From contig UQSF01000013.1 of assembly GCA_900543625.1 (NCBI GenBank), positions 1-57,334 on the forward strand: a DNA stretch of 57,334 nt. The letters run 5' to 3'. Under the pieces are notes generated by a model. The model did no database searches, was not told the origin of the DNA, and saw nothing but the letters and a program-made list of their open reading frames with translations. Every line of letters starts with the position of its first letter. Positions within the stretch are counted from its first letter, which is position 1. Below are positions 37,836-53,977 of the stretch, in pieces. Position numbers and translations under genes: made by a program. The DNA is from an uncultured Eubacteriales bacterium. GTDB taxonomy: Bacteria; Bacillota; Clostridia; Oscillospirales; Oscillospiraceae.

Positions 37836-39908
37836 TCAGTTGCTGCCGTGGATGATCTTCTCCTGAAGAGACTTCGGCAGCTCTACGAAATGACTGGGCT
37901 CCATGCTGTAGGTTGCACGGCCCTGCGTCTTGCTGCGCAGGTCAGTCGCGTAGCCAAACATGGATGCCAGCGGCACGTTTGCAGTGACGATCGTCGCACC
38001 GTTGCGGATGTCCGTGCCGGCGATCTGTCCGCGGCGGGCATTGATATCGCCCATGACGTCGCCCATGTAGCTTTCCGGCGCCGTAACGACGACCTTCATG
38101 ATGGGCTCGAGGAGCGTGGGGCCCGCCTTCTGGCAGGCTTCCTTGAATGCCATACTGCCGCAGATCTTAAACGCCATCTCGGACGAGTCGACCTCGTGAT
38201 ACGAGCCGTCGATAAGCGTGACCTTCACGTCCACGACCTCATAGCCCGCAAGCACGCCGGCCTGCATCGCGCCCTGGATGCCCTGATCCACACAGGGGAT
38301 AAATTCTTTCGGGATTGCACCGCCGGTAATCGCGTTGACGAACTCGTAACCCTTTCCGGGCTCGTTGGGCTCGATCGTGAGCTTGACGTGTGCAAACTGG
38401 CCTTTGCCGCCGGTCTGGCGCGCGTAGCGCGTGTCCACCGTAGCGGCCTTGGTGATGGTCTCCTTATAGGAAACCTGAGGTCTGCCGACATTCGCCTCGA
38501 CGCGGAACTCGCGCAGAAGGCGATCGACGATGATCTCCAGATGGAGCTCGCCCATGCCGGCGATAATGGTCTGGCCCGTCTCCTCGTCCGTGTAGGCTTT
38601 GAAGGTGGGATCCTCCTCGGCGAGCTTCGCCAGAGCGATGTCCATCTTCTCCTGTCCGGCCTTGGTCTTGGGCTCGATAGCTACGCGGATAACCGGCTCC
38701 GGGAACTCCATCGACTCGAGAACGATCGGGTTCTTCTCGTCGCAGAGCGTGTCGCCGGTCGTGGTGTTCTTCAGGCCGACCGCCGCCGCGATGTCACCGG
38801 AATAGACCTGCGTGATATCCTCGCGGTGGTTGGCGTGCATCAAAAGGATGCGGCCCAGACGCTCACGCTGGCCCTTCGTGGAGTTCAGGACGGATTTGCC
38901 GGCTTCGATCGTGCCGGAATAGACACGGAAGAACGCCAGACGGCCGACGTAGGGGTCGGTCATGATCTTGAAGGCCAGAGCGGAGAACGGCGCGGAATCG
39001 TCCGCGGCGCGGTGCTCGACCTCGTCCGTCTTGGGCACGGTGCCGGTGATCGGCGGGATGTCCAGCGGGGACGGCATATAATCGACGATGGCGTCCAGCA
39101 GCTTCTGCACACCCTTATTCTTATAGGACGTGCCGCACACGATCGGGACGAACTTGACCTGCGTCGTGGCCTTGCGAATGGCCGCCTTGATCTTTTCGGT
39201 GGGCACCTGCTCACCTTCCAGATACAGCTCCATGATCTCGTCGTCGAAATCGGCGACCGCCTCAATCAGCTGCGTGCGGTACTCTTCAGCCTCGTCGCGC
39301 ATATCCTCGGGGATCTCCTCGACGCGCATATCCTTGCCAAGATCGTCGTAGTAGACGTCCGCCTTCATATCGATCAGGTCGATGATGCCGCGGAAATCTG
39401 CCTCAGCGCCGATCGGCAGCTGGATCGGAACAGCGTTGCAGCGCAGGCGCTCGTGCACCATGTCGACAACGTTGTAGAAGTTCGCGCCCATGATGTCCAT
39501 CTTGTTGATGTAGATCATGCGGGGAACATTGTAGTGGTCAGCCTGTCTCCAGACCGTCTCGGACTGCGGCTCAACGCCGCCCTTGGCACAGAGGACCGTC
39601 ACGCAGCCATCGAGCACGCGCAGGCTGCGCTCGACCTCAACGGTGAAGTCGACGTGGCCCGGAGTGTCGATGATGTTGATGCGGTTGCCCTTCCAGAAGC
39701 AAGTGGTCGCAGCGCTCGTGATCGTAATGCCGCGCTCCTGCTCCTGCGCCATCCAGTCCATGGTGGCGGTGCCTTCATGGGTCTCACCGAGCTTGTGGTT
39801 GACGCCCGTGTAGAACAGAATGCGTTCCGTCGTGGTCGTCTTACCGGCGTCGATGTGCGCCATGATGCCAATGTTTCTTGTGTTTTCAAGGGAATATTGT
39901 CTGGGCAT
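37836..39908 (-). CDS. fusA: Elongation factor G
   Basis: A 690-residue translocase with G1 AHIDAGKTTTTER at 18-30, GITITSAAT (G2), DTPGHVDF (G3), NKMD (G4), and the usual five domains including the domain IV region VDGSYHEVDSSEMAFK. It translocates tRNAs and, with RRF, recycles ribosomes. It lies 24 bp after rpsG in the str operon. Confidence 0.98.
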   Translation of the reverse strand: MPRQYSLENTRNIGIMAHIDAGKTTTTERILFYTGVNHKLGETHEGTATMDWMAQEQERGITITSAATTCFWKGNRINIIDTPGHVDFTVEVERSLRVLDGCVTVLCAKGGVEPQSETVWRQADHYNVPRMIYINKMDIMGANFYNVVDMVHERLRCNAVPIQLPIGAEADFRGIIDLIDMKADVYYDDLGKDMRVEEIPEDMRDEAEEYRTQLIEAVADFDDEIMELYLEGEQVPTEKIKAAIRKATTQVKFVPIVCGTSYKNKGVQKLLDAIVDYMPSPLDIPPITGTVPKTDEVEHRAADDSAPFSALAFKIMTDPYVGRLAFFRVYSGTIEAGKSVLNSTKGQRERLGRILLMHANHREDITQVYSGDIAAAVGLKNTTTGDTLCDEKNPIVLESMEFPEPVIRVAIEPKTKAGQEKMDIALAKLAEEDPTFKAYTDEETGQTIIAGMGELHLEIIVDRLLREFRVEANVGRPQVSYKETITKAATVDTRYARQTGGKGQFAHVKLTIEPNEPGKGYEFVNAITGGAIPKEFIPCVDQGIQGAMQAGVLAGYEVVDVKVTLIDGSYHEVDSSEMAFKICGSMAFKEACQKAGPTLLEPIMKVVVTAPESYMGDVMGDINARRGQIAGTDIRNGATIVTANVPLASMFGYATDLRSKTQGRATYSMEPSHFVELPKSLQEKIIHGSN

Positions 39909-39932
39909 AATTGATAGCTCCTAGTCGGAAGA

Positions 39933-40403
39933 TTACCAGCGGAAGTGTGCGAACGCCTTGTTGGACTCGGCCATCTTGTGCGTGTCTTCGCGCTTCTTCA
40001 CAGCAGCGCCGGTGTTGTTGCAGGCATCCATGATCTCGCCTGCGAGGCGCTCCTTCATGGTCTTTTCACTGCGCTTGCGGGCATAACCCGTCAGCCAGCG
40101 CAGGCCGAGCGTCTGGCGTCTCTCAGGACGCACTTCCATAGGAACCTGGTAGGTTGCGCCGCCGACACGGCGAGCCTTGACTTCGAGGCTCGGCATGATG
40201 TTGTTCAGGGCTTCGGTAAACGCGTCAAGCGGTTCCTTGCCGGTCTTTTCCTTGATGATGTCAAAAGCATCGTACACGACCTTCTGAGCAACACCCTTTT
40301 TGCCGTCGAGCATCACGCTGTTGACGAGCTTCGTCACCAGAACGCTGTTGTACATCGGATCCGGCAAAACTTCTCTTTTGGGAACGTTACCTCTTCTGGG
40401 CAC
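39933..40403 (-). CDS. rpsG: 30S ribosomal protein S7
   Basis: A 156-residue S7 (PRRGNVPKREVLPDPMYNS... to FAHFRW). The start is GTG 40403, seven bases after GGAGGG; this gives the standard N-terminus, whereas the in-frame ATG 18 bases upstream would lie within the ribosome site. It nucleates the 30S head and sits between rpsL and fusA. Confidence 0.97.
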   Translation of the reverse strand: MPRRGNVPKREVLPDPMYNSVLVTKLVNSVMLDGKKGVAQKVVYDAFDIIKEKTGKEPLDAFTEALNNIMPSLEVKARRVGGATYQVPMEVRPERRQTLGLRWLTGYARKRSEKTMKERLAGEIMDACNNTGAAVKKREDTHKMAESNKAFAHFRW

Positions 40404-40530
40404 TATACTTCCCTCCTTCATTAAAAAATGACTTCACAGGTACTCGAAGATGCAGCGCATCTCCGTCTGCGCCCCGAGGTCAACGATAATATATATCAGT
40501 TAACAACAGGGCAAAAAATGCTGTTGGAAC

Positions 40531-40953
40531 TTACTTCTTTCCTGCCTTCGGCCGCTTGGCACCGTACTTGGAACGGGCCTGCATACGTCCGGAAACGCCC
40601 TGCGTATCGAGGGTGCCGCGGATGATGTGGTAACGAACGCCGGGGAGATCCTTGACACGGCCGCCGCGGATCATAACGACGCTATGCTCCTGCAGGTTGT
40701 GACCGATGCCCGGGATGTAGGCGGTTACCTCGTAGCCGTTGGTCAGACGCACACGGGCGATCTTACGAAGCGCGGAGTTCGGCTTCTTGGGGGTAGAGGT
40801 ACGCACGGCAGTGCAGACGCCTCTCTTCTGAGGAGCGCTCAGATCGGTCTCGCGGTTCTTCAGGGTGTTGAGACCCTTCTGCATGGCGGGAGACGCAGAC
40901 TTGTAGGTAGCCTTTTCTCTGCCCTTTCTCACCAACTGGTTAAAAGTAGGCAT
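40531..40953 (-). CDS. rpsL: 30S ribosomal protein S12
   Basis: A 140-residue S12 with the decoding-site loop TPKKPNSALRK near residues 54-64 and the PGIGHNLQEHSVV segment near 91. The streptomycin-relevant Lys residues appear wild type. It is the first gene of the str operon, driven by the promoter at 41115-41143. A 109-bp gap separates it from the rpsG coding region. Confidence 0.98.
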   Translation of the reverse strand: MPTFNQLVRKGREKATYKSASPAMQKGLNTLKNRETDLSAPQKRGVCTAVRTSTPKKPNSALRKIARVRLTNGYEVTAYIPGIGHNLQEHSVVMIRGGRVKDLPGVRYHIIRGTLDTQGVSGRMQARSKYGAKRPKAGKK

Positions 40954-41114
40954 GGTTTTCCTCCTTTCCTCGAAAAATGATTTATTTATACGATGCCAAA
41001 AAGCAGCACCGGATAAACCGTGATTCTGCCGGAATTATTTCGGAAAACTCCGGACTTTTTGTGCTTTTTACACAGGCACGGCAAAGCAGTGGGCGCACGC
41101 CCACGCAAAATAGG

Positions 41115-41143
41115 ATTTTAGCATATTGCACAAGATTCGTCAA
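41115..41143 (-). promoter_or_regulatory. str operon promoter
   Basis: TTGACG (41138-41143), 17-bp spacer, TAAAAT (41115-41120) on the minus strand, giving a leader of about 155 nt before rpsL. Confidence 0.8.
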
Positions 41144-41171
41144 GTATTTTTATTCAAGTCGAAAGTGAAAA

Positions 41172-41205
41172 TTTCACCGGGATATGCGAGCATATCCCGG
41201 TGAAA
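41172..41205 (-). terminator. rpoBC terminator
   Basis: TTTCACCGGGATATG pairs with CATATCCCGGTGAAA, followed by TTTT on the minus strand, 18 bases after the rpoC stop. Confidence 0.85.
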
Positions 41206-41222
41206 CAATTGGTATTCGGCGA

Positions 41223-44945
<3,723 letters not shown>

Positions 44946-44948
44946 GTT

Positions 44949-48689
<3,741 letters not shown>

Positions 48690-48837
48690 GGCGAACACTC
48701 CTTCTTTTGAGACTGTGAACACCCGGTAGGGTTGTGAAATACTTTTTTGACCTGTTGCATTTTTACGGTCAATCCGCTAAAATAATCTTGTAAGTTGCGG
48801 AAGTAGTTTCTTCCGCTTTCAAGACATATAGCGTGAT

Positions 48838-48867
48838 ATTTTACCATTTACGCGCGCTGGTTGTCAA
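48838..48867 (-). promoter_or_regulatory. rpoBC promoter
   Basis: TTGACA (48862-48867), 18-bp spacer, TAAAAT (48838-48843) on the minus strand. The leader of about 140 nt holds a GCGGAAG/CTTCCGC hairpin (about 48797-48816). Confidence 0.75.
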
Positions 48868-48890
48868 GTGTTATTTTGTGAATTTTCCGC

Positions 48891-48921
48891 CGGCAGGAGC
48901 GTATCGCCCTGCCGCTTTTTT
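48891..48921 (+). terminator. Terminator-like hairpin before GT-C gene
   Basis: CGGCAGG and CCTGCCG arms with a ten-base loop and a CTTTTTT tract, just upstream of the plus-strand gene. No plus-strand gene precedes it, so it may be a leader hairpin or attenuator. Confidence 0.35.
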
Positions 48922-48941
48922 GTATCTTCGGAGGGATGGCC

Positions 48942-50171
48942 ATGGATATCCGCATCTGTCTGCTTCTCGCCGCCGAGGCCGGGCTTGCGCTGGTGCTGCT
49001 GTGGCGCACCGGTGTGCTGCCGAAACCGGCGCACGTACTGTGCGCTGCGCTGCTGCTGACGGCGGCGTTTGTGCTGCGCGGTGCGTGCCTGAATTACGTC
49101 ACGGACGACTACCGGAATTTTCTGAGCGTGTGGGTCGATTTCTTCCGCGCGCACGGCGGTCTCGCCGCGCTGCGCGCACCGGTCGGGAATTATAATGTAC
49201 CGTACCTGACGGTGCTGGCGCTCATCAGCGGCAGCTCCCTGCCGGATCTGCACCTCATCAAGCTCTTGAGCATTCTGTTTGACGTGCTGCTCGCGTGGTC
49301 CGTCATGCAGCTCGTGGGGCTGTTTCGCCGGAGCGCGGCGTGGAAGCTCGCGGCGTTTTTTCTCGTGCTCTTCTGGCCGACCGTCGTGCTCAACGGCGCG
49401 CTCTGGGGACAGTGCGACAGCGTGTATGCAGCCCTCGCCGTGCTGAGCGTCTATCTTGTCCTGTCCGGGCACCCGCTGCTCGGCGTGGTCAGCATCGGCG
49501 CGTCGTTCGCCTTCAAGCTGCAGGCGGTGTTCGTCATGCCGGTCTTTTTGCTCTTCTGGCTCACGCGGCGCGTCAAGCTCCGCCACGCGCTCGCCTTCCC
49601 CGCCGTGTGCGTGGTCATGGTGCTCCCGGCCGTCATCGCGGGGCGCGGACTGTGGGACGCACTGACGATCCCGTTTCAGCAGACGGGCAGCATCGGCACG
49701 GGGCTCAACTACAATTCCCCATCCGTCTTTGCGCTCTTTCGGGATGTGGCAAACCCCGACGCCGCAGCCAGGCTCGGCATCGGTGCAGCCGCGCTCGTGA
49801 TCGCGGCGCTTGCCGTCTGGTTCTGGCTGCATCGGGACGATTGCTCCGACCGCGCGCTGCTGCTGGCGGCGGCGGTGCTCGCCGCTGCGATCCCGTTTTT
49901 CCTGCCGCACATGCACGACCGCTATTTCTTCGCCGCCGATGCGCTCACACTCGCCCTTGCGGCCGCGTGGCCGCAGCTTGCGCTCCCGGCGCTGCTGTGC
50001 GAGTTTGCCTCCCTGCTCGGCTACCATGCCTACCTGCGTATGCGCTACCTGCTGCCGATGGCCGACGGTGCGCTCGCGCTCATCGCAGCGCTCGCTGTTC
50101 TGACGGTCGTTCTGGTGACGGAGACGCGCCAAACTGTCCCCGCGGAGAGAAAAACAAAAAAATCGACCTGA
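48942..50171 (+). CDS. GT-C-like membrane glycosyltransferase (Gpi18/PIG-M type)
   Basis: A 409-residue protein with about ten helices. A DDYRNFLSVWVDFF segment follows the second helix (an Asp-Asp pair in the first outer loop, typical of GT-C enzymes using lipid-phosphosugars), then WGQCDSVYAAL near 151 and FLPHMHDRYFFAADAL near 325. These match Gpi18-like predicted mannosyltransferases. The acceptor is unknown. ATG 48942 is seven bases from GGAGG; ATG 48936 is too close. Confidence 0.75.
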   Translation: MDIRICLLLAAEAGLALVLLWRTGVLPKPAHVLCAALLLTAAFVLRGACLNYVTDDYRNFLSVWVDFFRAHGGLAALRAPVGNYNVPYLTVLALISGSSLPDLHLIKLLSILFDVLLAWSVMQLVGLFRRSAAWKLAAFFLVLFWPTVVLNGALWGQCDSVYAALAVLSVYLVLSGHPLLGVVSIGASFAFKLQAVFVMPVFLLFWLTRRVKLRHALAFPAVCVVMVLPAVIAGRGLWDALTIPFQQTGSIGTGLNYNSPSVFALFRDVANPDAAARLGIGAAALVIAALAVWFWLHRDDCSDRALLLAAAVLAAAIPFFLPHMHDRYFFAADALTLALAAAWPQLALPALLCEFASLLGYHAYLRMRYLLPMADGALALIAALAVLTVVLVTETRQTVPAERKTKKST

Positions 50172-50186
50172 GTCGAAAATTTGTGG

Positions 50187-50214
50187 TTGACATTCCGCGC
50201 GTATCTGTTATAAT
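50187..50214 (+). promoter_or_regulatory. tRNA-Leu promoter
   Basis: TTGACA (50187-50192), 16-bp spacer, TATAAT (50209-50214). Confidence 0.8.
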
Positions 50215-50246
50215 AACTCATGCGTTTGACAAGTGCATATGCGTAT

Positions 50247-50335
50247 GCGGGAGTGCTGGAATCGGTAGACAGGCAGGCTTGAGGTGCCTGTGTCCAACCA
50301 TAGACGTGTGGGTTCAAGTCCCATCTCCCGCACCA
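50247..50335 (+). tRNA. tRNA-Leu (GAG)
   Basis: Acceptor GCGGGAG/CTCCCGC, discriminator A, encoded CCA, long variable arm and anticodon GAG at 50281-50283 in the loop TTGAGGT closed by CAGGC/GCCTG. It decodes CUC/CUU. Confidence 0.95.
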
Positions 50336-50336
50336 A

Positions 50337-50375
50337 AATCGCCAAGGTACATTGTACCTTGGCGATTTTGTTTTT
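50337..50375 (+). terminator. tRNA-Leu terminator
   Basis: AATCGCCAAGGTAC pairs with GTACCTTGGCGATT, then TTGTTTTT. Confidence 0.88.
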
Positions 50376-50386
50376 CCTGAGCGCGC

Positions 50387-50423
50387 AAAAAAGGCCTCCG
50401 GCGGAAGATCCGCCGGAGGCCTT
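50387..50423 (-). terminator. ade-permease operon terminator
   Basis: AAGGCCTCCGGCGGA pairs with TCCGCCGGAGGCCTT and is followed by T-rich sequence on the minus strand. Confidence 0.85.
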
Positions 50424-50448
50424 CTGCAGTTATGAAGACCGGCGCAGG

Positions 50449-51762
50449 TTACCCAACAATGAAGTACAGGACCATGAGCGCGCACAGCAGGTACATGATC
50501 GGGTGGATCTCCTTGGCCTTGCCGCGCACGAGCTTAACGAGCACGTGCACGATGATGCCGGCACCGAGGCCGTTGGTGATGTTGCCGGTGAAGGCCGTGA
50601 ACATCATCATGACGCAGGGGCCGATGGACTCATCGTAATCCGTGAAGTCGATCTCCGTGAAGCCCTTGAGCATGAGGAAGCCGACATAGATCAGCGCCGG
50701 GCCGGTCGCGGCATACGGGATGGCGACGAACAGCGGCGCGAGGAAGATGGTCAGCAGGAACATGATGCCTGCGACGAGTGCGGTCAGACCGGTGCGGCCG
50801 CCGGCCTCCACGCCGGAGGTGGACTCGACAAAGGTCGTGATGGTGGTGTTGCCGGTCAGTGCGCCGATGCACGTGCCGATGGCGTCGACGAGGAAGGGGC
50901 GCTCAATGCCGGGCAGATTGCCGTGTTCATCGAGCATATTGGCACGGTTGGCAACGGCGAGCACCGTGCCGAGCGTGGAGAAGAAATCACCGAAGAAGCA
51001 CACAAACACGAGGATCAAGCCGCTCGCGGTGAATACGCCCTTGAAATCGAGGTTGAACATGACGTTGCCGAGGTCGCCGAAATCCGGCATGGCCGCGACG
51101 CCATTGAGCGTCGTCACGCCGAGCGGGATGCCGATAAGCGTGGTGGCGATGATGCTGATGAGGATCGCGCCTTTGACGTGCAGGGCGTTGAGCACGATGA
51201 TGAGCAGCAGTCCGCCAATGGCCAGCAGCACGGCGGGATCGGCGAGATTGCCGAGGGCGATGCCGTTTTCAAACGAGCCGATGCCGCTATTCTGGAAGCC
51301 GAGATAGGCAATGAAAAAGCCGATGGATGCAGAGATCGCGATCTTGATGTTCTTGGGGATGACGCGCACGATCAGGTCGCGCAGGCCGAAGACCGTCAGC
51401 AGGAGAAACACGATGCCGGAGATGAGCGTGATCGCCATGGCCGCGCCGAAGCTCAGCGCCTGCGACTGGATGAGTGCGCCGAGGATGAAGTTTGAGCCCA
51501 TGCCGGTCGAAAGTGCAAAGGGGAAGTTCGTGTAGAAGGCCATCAGCAGCGTGATGAGCCCGGACACGAGCGCGCAGGTGATCATGATGGCGGACTTGGT
51601 GATAACAACGCCGTTGACGTCCGTGATGTACGCCTCGCCGCCGCAGATCGCAGCCGGCTGGACAGCCAGCACATACGCCATAGTCATAAAGGTGGTCAGG
51701 CCCGCGATGATCTCAGTTTTTTTATCCGTACCGCGCAGGCCGAGCTTGAAGAATTTCTCCAT
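50449..51762 (-). CDS. NCS2-family purine permease (AzgA/PbuG-like)
   Basis: A 437-residue membrane protein with 12-14 helices. AzgA-type motifs: TEIIAGLTTFMTMAYVLAVQP at the start, NFPFALSTGMGSNFILGA near 80 and a C-terminal core with GALTGNTTITTFVESTSGVEAGGRTGLTALVAG near 290. It takes up adenine, guanine or hypoxanthine by proton symport. It lies 36 bp after adenine deaminase in one operon under a purine riboswitch. The start ATG at 51762 follows AAGGAG. Confidence 0.92.
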   Translation of the reverse strand: MEKFFKLGLRGTDKKTEIIAGLTTFMTMAYVLAVQPAAICGGEAYITDVNGVVITKSAIMITCALVSGLITLLMAFYTNFPFALSTGMGSNFILGALIQSQALSFGAAMAITLISGIVFLLLTVFGLRDLIVRVIPKNIKIAISASIGFFIAYLGFQNSGIGSFENGIALGNLADPAVLLAIGGLLLIIVLNALHVKGAILISIIATTLIGIPLGVTTLNGVAAMPDFGDLGNVMFNLDFKGVFTASGLILVFVCFFGDFFSTLGTVLAVANRANMLDEHGNLPGIERPFLVDAIGTCIGALTGNTTITTFVESTSGVEAGGRTGLTALVAGIMFLLTIFLAPLFVAIPYAATGPALIYVGFLMLKGFTEIDFTDYDESIGPCVMMMFTAFTGNITNGLGAGIIVHVLVKLVRGKAKEIHPIMYLLCALMVLYFIVG

Positions 51763-51798
51763 CAAATACTCCTTATCCTTTCTCGTTAGCCGATTCGT

Positions 51799-53580
51799 TT
51801 ATGCTTCCGTATCCGCAAACACGGGTACGAACGTCTGGTTCGTGCCGTTGACGAGGCCCATATCCGTAATGACCACGCTCGGCAGCACCGGCAGCGCCAT
51901 GACGGCTGTCGCCAGCAGGGTGAGCCGTCCGCCGCTGATGGCATCGAGCGCAGCCTGCACGGCTGCGATCTCGTCCGCGACCTCGGCGCAGGGCTTCTGG
52001 CTCATGAGGCCGGCAGCCGGGAGCGCAATGTGCGTCTCCTCTGCCCCATCGATCACGCAGACACCGCCGCCGCATGCACGCAGGATCTCGGCGGCACGGA
52101 AGGCGTCCTTCGGATCGTGGTAGCTGACGGTGAAGTTGTGGCTGTCGTGCGAGACGGTGGACGCGAGTGCGCCGCGCTCGAGCCCAAAGTCGCGATAGAC
52201 GGCGATCGTCTTGCCGCCGCGTCCGTAGCGGTTGGCGCAGCAGACGAACACGAGCGACGGATCGCCGCTGATGTCGACCGCGCCGTCACGCACCGGCAGC
52301 TCCACCGGCTCGACGTGGCGCAGGATGCGGTTGCCGTCCTCGGACACCATGACGTTGACGCGGATCGTGTCGCCGGTGTAGCCCTCGGGCACACGCAGCA
52401 CGAAGGATTCCGGCCCTGCGATCTGCGGCATGTTGACCGTGTTCGGCAGGTCATAGTCAGCCGTTTTGCAGTCGCCGCCGAGATACTTGCCGTCCTCCGC
52501 GACGAGCACGCCCTCGGTGAACACGGCCTTCGGGCGGCTGCCGTCGAGCGCGTCGACCAGCTGGATATCGGCGATATAGCCCGGTGCGATCGCGCCGAGA
52601 TCGTCAAAGCCGTATTCGCGCGCGGCGTTGAGCGTCGCCATCTTGACGACCTCGCGGCCGTCGAGCCCGGAGGCGACCGCCTTGCGCACGACGTTGTTGA
52701 TGTGGCCGACGGTGAGCAGATCCTTGGCGTGCACGTCGTCCGTGCAGACGGACACGAAATCGCGCCACGGCTGATCCTTGCAGCCGTCAACAAGGAACGA
52801 AAGGTTGTCGATAAGGGAGCTTGCGCGGAGGTTGATGTGCATACCGGCGCGGAGCTTCGCGCGCACCTCGTCGGCGTTCACGCTCTCATGGTCGGACACC
52901 GGACCGCCGATGCGGTAGGCCGCGAGCTCACGGCCGAAGCAGTAGGGCGCGTGTCCCTGCAGGAACATGCCGCGGCGCAGGCCCTCATCGATGATGGTGT
53001 GCATACGCTCGCTGTCGTGCGTGACGCCGACATAGTCCATGATCTCGGCAATGCCGACAACGTCGTCCATGTCGAGCAGTTCGCCGACCTCCTCGGCATG
53101 AAACTCCGCACCGGCGTTTTCCATCCCGGGCAGGGACGGCACGCACGACGGGGCGAGCACATACTGGCGCAGCTTGGACTTCTTCGCGTTTTCAAGCATG
53201 AAGCGCACGCCGTCGAGCCCCATGACGTTGCCGATCTCATGCGGGTCGGTGCAGACGGTCGTCGTGCCCCACGGCAGAATGGCGCGGGCGAGGTTCTCGG
53301 GGATCATCATCGTGCTCTCGATGTGCATGTGCGTGTCAATGTAGCCGGGGATCAGATAGCGTCCCTGACCATCGTAGTACGACCTGGACGGAAGGATCGT
53401 CTTCTGTCCCTCCTCACGCACCAAAACGACAAATCCGTCCAGTATGTCGACACTGGCCGGATAGATTTCTCCCGTAATGACATTGAAAAACTGTACGTTG
53501 CCGATCGTCAGATCGCACGGTATCTGACCCAGAGCCGCCTGCATGAGGCGCGCGCGATCCTTGGCCTTGCGAGTACGCAT
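51799..53580 (-). CDS. ade: Adenine deaminase
   Basis: A 593-residue amidohydrolase. Metal-binding motif GYIDTHMHIEST near residue 95, TDPHEIGNVMG near 126, CTDDVH near 280 and the C-terminal Ade domain VSHDSHNFTVSYHDP near 470. It converts adenine to hypoxanthine. The start at 53580 follows AAGGAGGGTTATTG; the upstream frame runs through the riboswitch terminator. With the NCS2 permease it forms a salvage unit shut off by excess purine base. Confidence 0.95.
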   Translation of the reverse strand: MRTRKAKDRARLMQAALGQIPCDLTIGNVQFFNVITGEIYPASVDILDGFVVLVREEGQKTILPSRSYYDGQGRYLIPGYIDTHMHIESTMMIPENLARAILPWGTTTVCTDPHEIGNVMGLDGVRFMLENAKKSKLRQYVLAPSCVPSLPGMENAGAEFHAEEVGELLDMDDVVGIAEIMDYVGVTHDSERMHTIIDEGLRRGMFLQGHAPYCFGRELAAYRIGGPVSDHESVNADEVRAKLRAGMHINLRASSLIDNLSFLVDGCKDQPWRDFVSVCTDDVHAKDLLTVGHINNVVRKAVASGLDGREVVKMATLNAAREYGFDDLGAIAPGYIADIQLVDALDGSRPKAVFTEGVLVAEDGKYLGGDCKTADYDLPNTVNMPQIAGPESFVLRVPEGYTGDTIRVNVMVSEDGNRILRHVEPVELPVRDGAVDISGDPSLVFVCCANRYGRGGKTIAVYRDFGLERGALASTVSHDSHNFTVSYHDPKDAFRAAEILRACGGGVCVIDGAEETHIALPAAGLMSQKPCAEVADEIAAVQAALDAISGGRLTLLATAVMALPVLPSVVITDMGLVNGTNQTFVPVFADTEA

Positions 53581-53636
53581 CAATAACCCTCCTTGAAAAT
53601 CGATCCATAAAAAGCGTTTCCGCTCTTTATCCAAAT

Positions 53637-53671
53637 AAAAAACGGCGGAGCGTCTTTGACACTCCACCGAA
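53637..53671 (-). terminator. Purine riboswitch terminator
   Basis: CGGTGGAG and CTCCGCCG arms (with TC/GA inside) and TTTTTT on the minus strand lie between aptamer and ade. An additional CACACAGC/GCTGTGTG hairpin at 53684-53708 may be the antiterminator region. Confidence 0.8.
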
Positions 53672-53713
53672 ACGGCAAAACTCACACAGCGATGATTAGC
53701 TGTGTGTGCTGCA

Positions 53714-53788
53714 TTCCGGTAGTCGGGCAATTCAAGGGCCGCCCGGTAGAGACGCGGGGCCCATGTGACTTCCCCGCCTATACCTGAA
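53714..53788 (-). ncRNA. Purine riboswitch (guanine/hypoxanthine type)
   Basis: On the minus strand: TATA in J1/2, GTCTCTACC in J2/3, P3 CGGGC/GCCCG and the J3/1 GACTAC. The base that pairs with ligand in J3/1 is C, as in the B. subtilis xpt aptamer, predicting guanine or hypoxanthine rather than adenine. P1 is TTCAGG/CCGGAA with one mismatch. It controls ade and the NCS2 permease by attenuation. Confidence 0.9.
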
Positions 53789-53819
53789 AGTATCTGTGTG
53801 CACTTATTGGAACGCCTTG

Positions 53820-53848
53820 ATTATAAATCTCGCGGCACCAAAAAGCAA
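53820..53848 (-). promoter_or_regulatory. ade operon promoter
   Basis: TTGCTT (53843-53848), 17-bp spacer, TATAAT (53820-53825) on the minus strand, upstream of the riboswitch. Confidence 0.75.
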
Positions 53849-53925
53849 TTATTCAAGAATCTGAAACATACCGGCACTTTCGTTTTTTCTCTATCCATTT
53901 CGACGAATTCGCGCATCCTGGGCAG

Positions 53926-53966
53926 AAAAAGCGCCCGGCGGTGCGCAAATCCGCACCGCCGGGCGC
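53926..53966 (-). terminator. Corrinoid methyltransferase terminator
   Basis: GCGCCCGGCGGTGCG pairs with CGCACCGCCGGGCGC around a GATTTG loop, then TTTTT on the minus strand. Confidence 0.88.
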
Positions 53967-53977
53967 CGCATTTCCTC

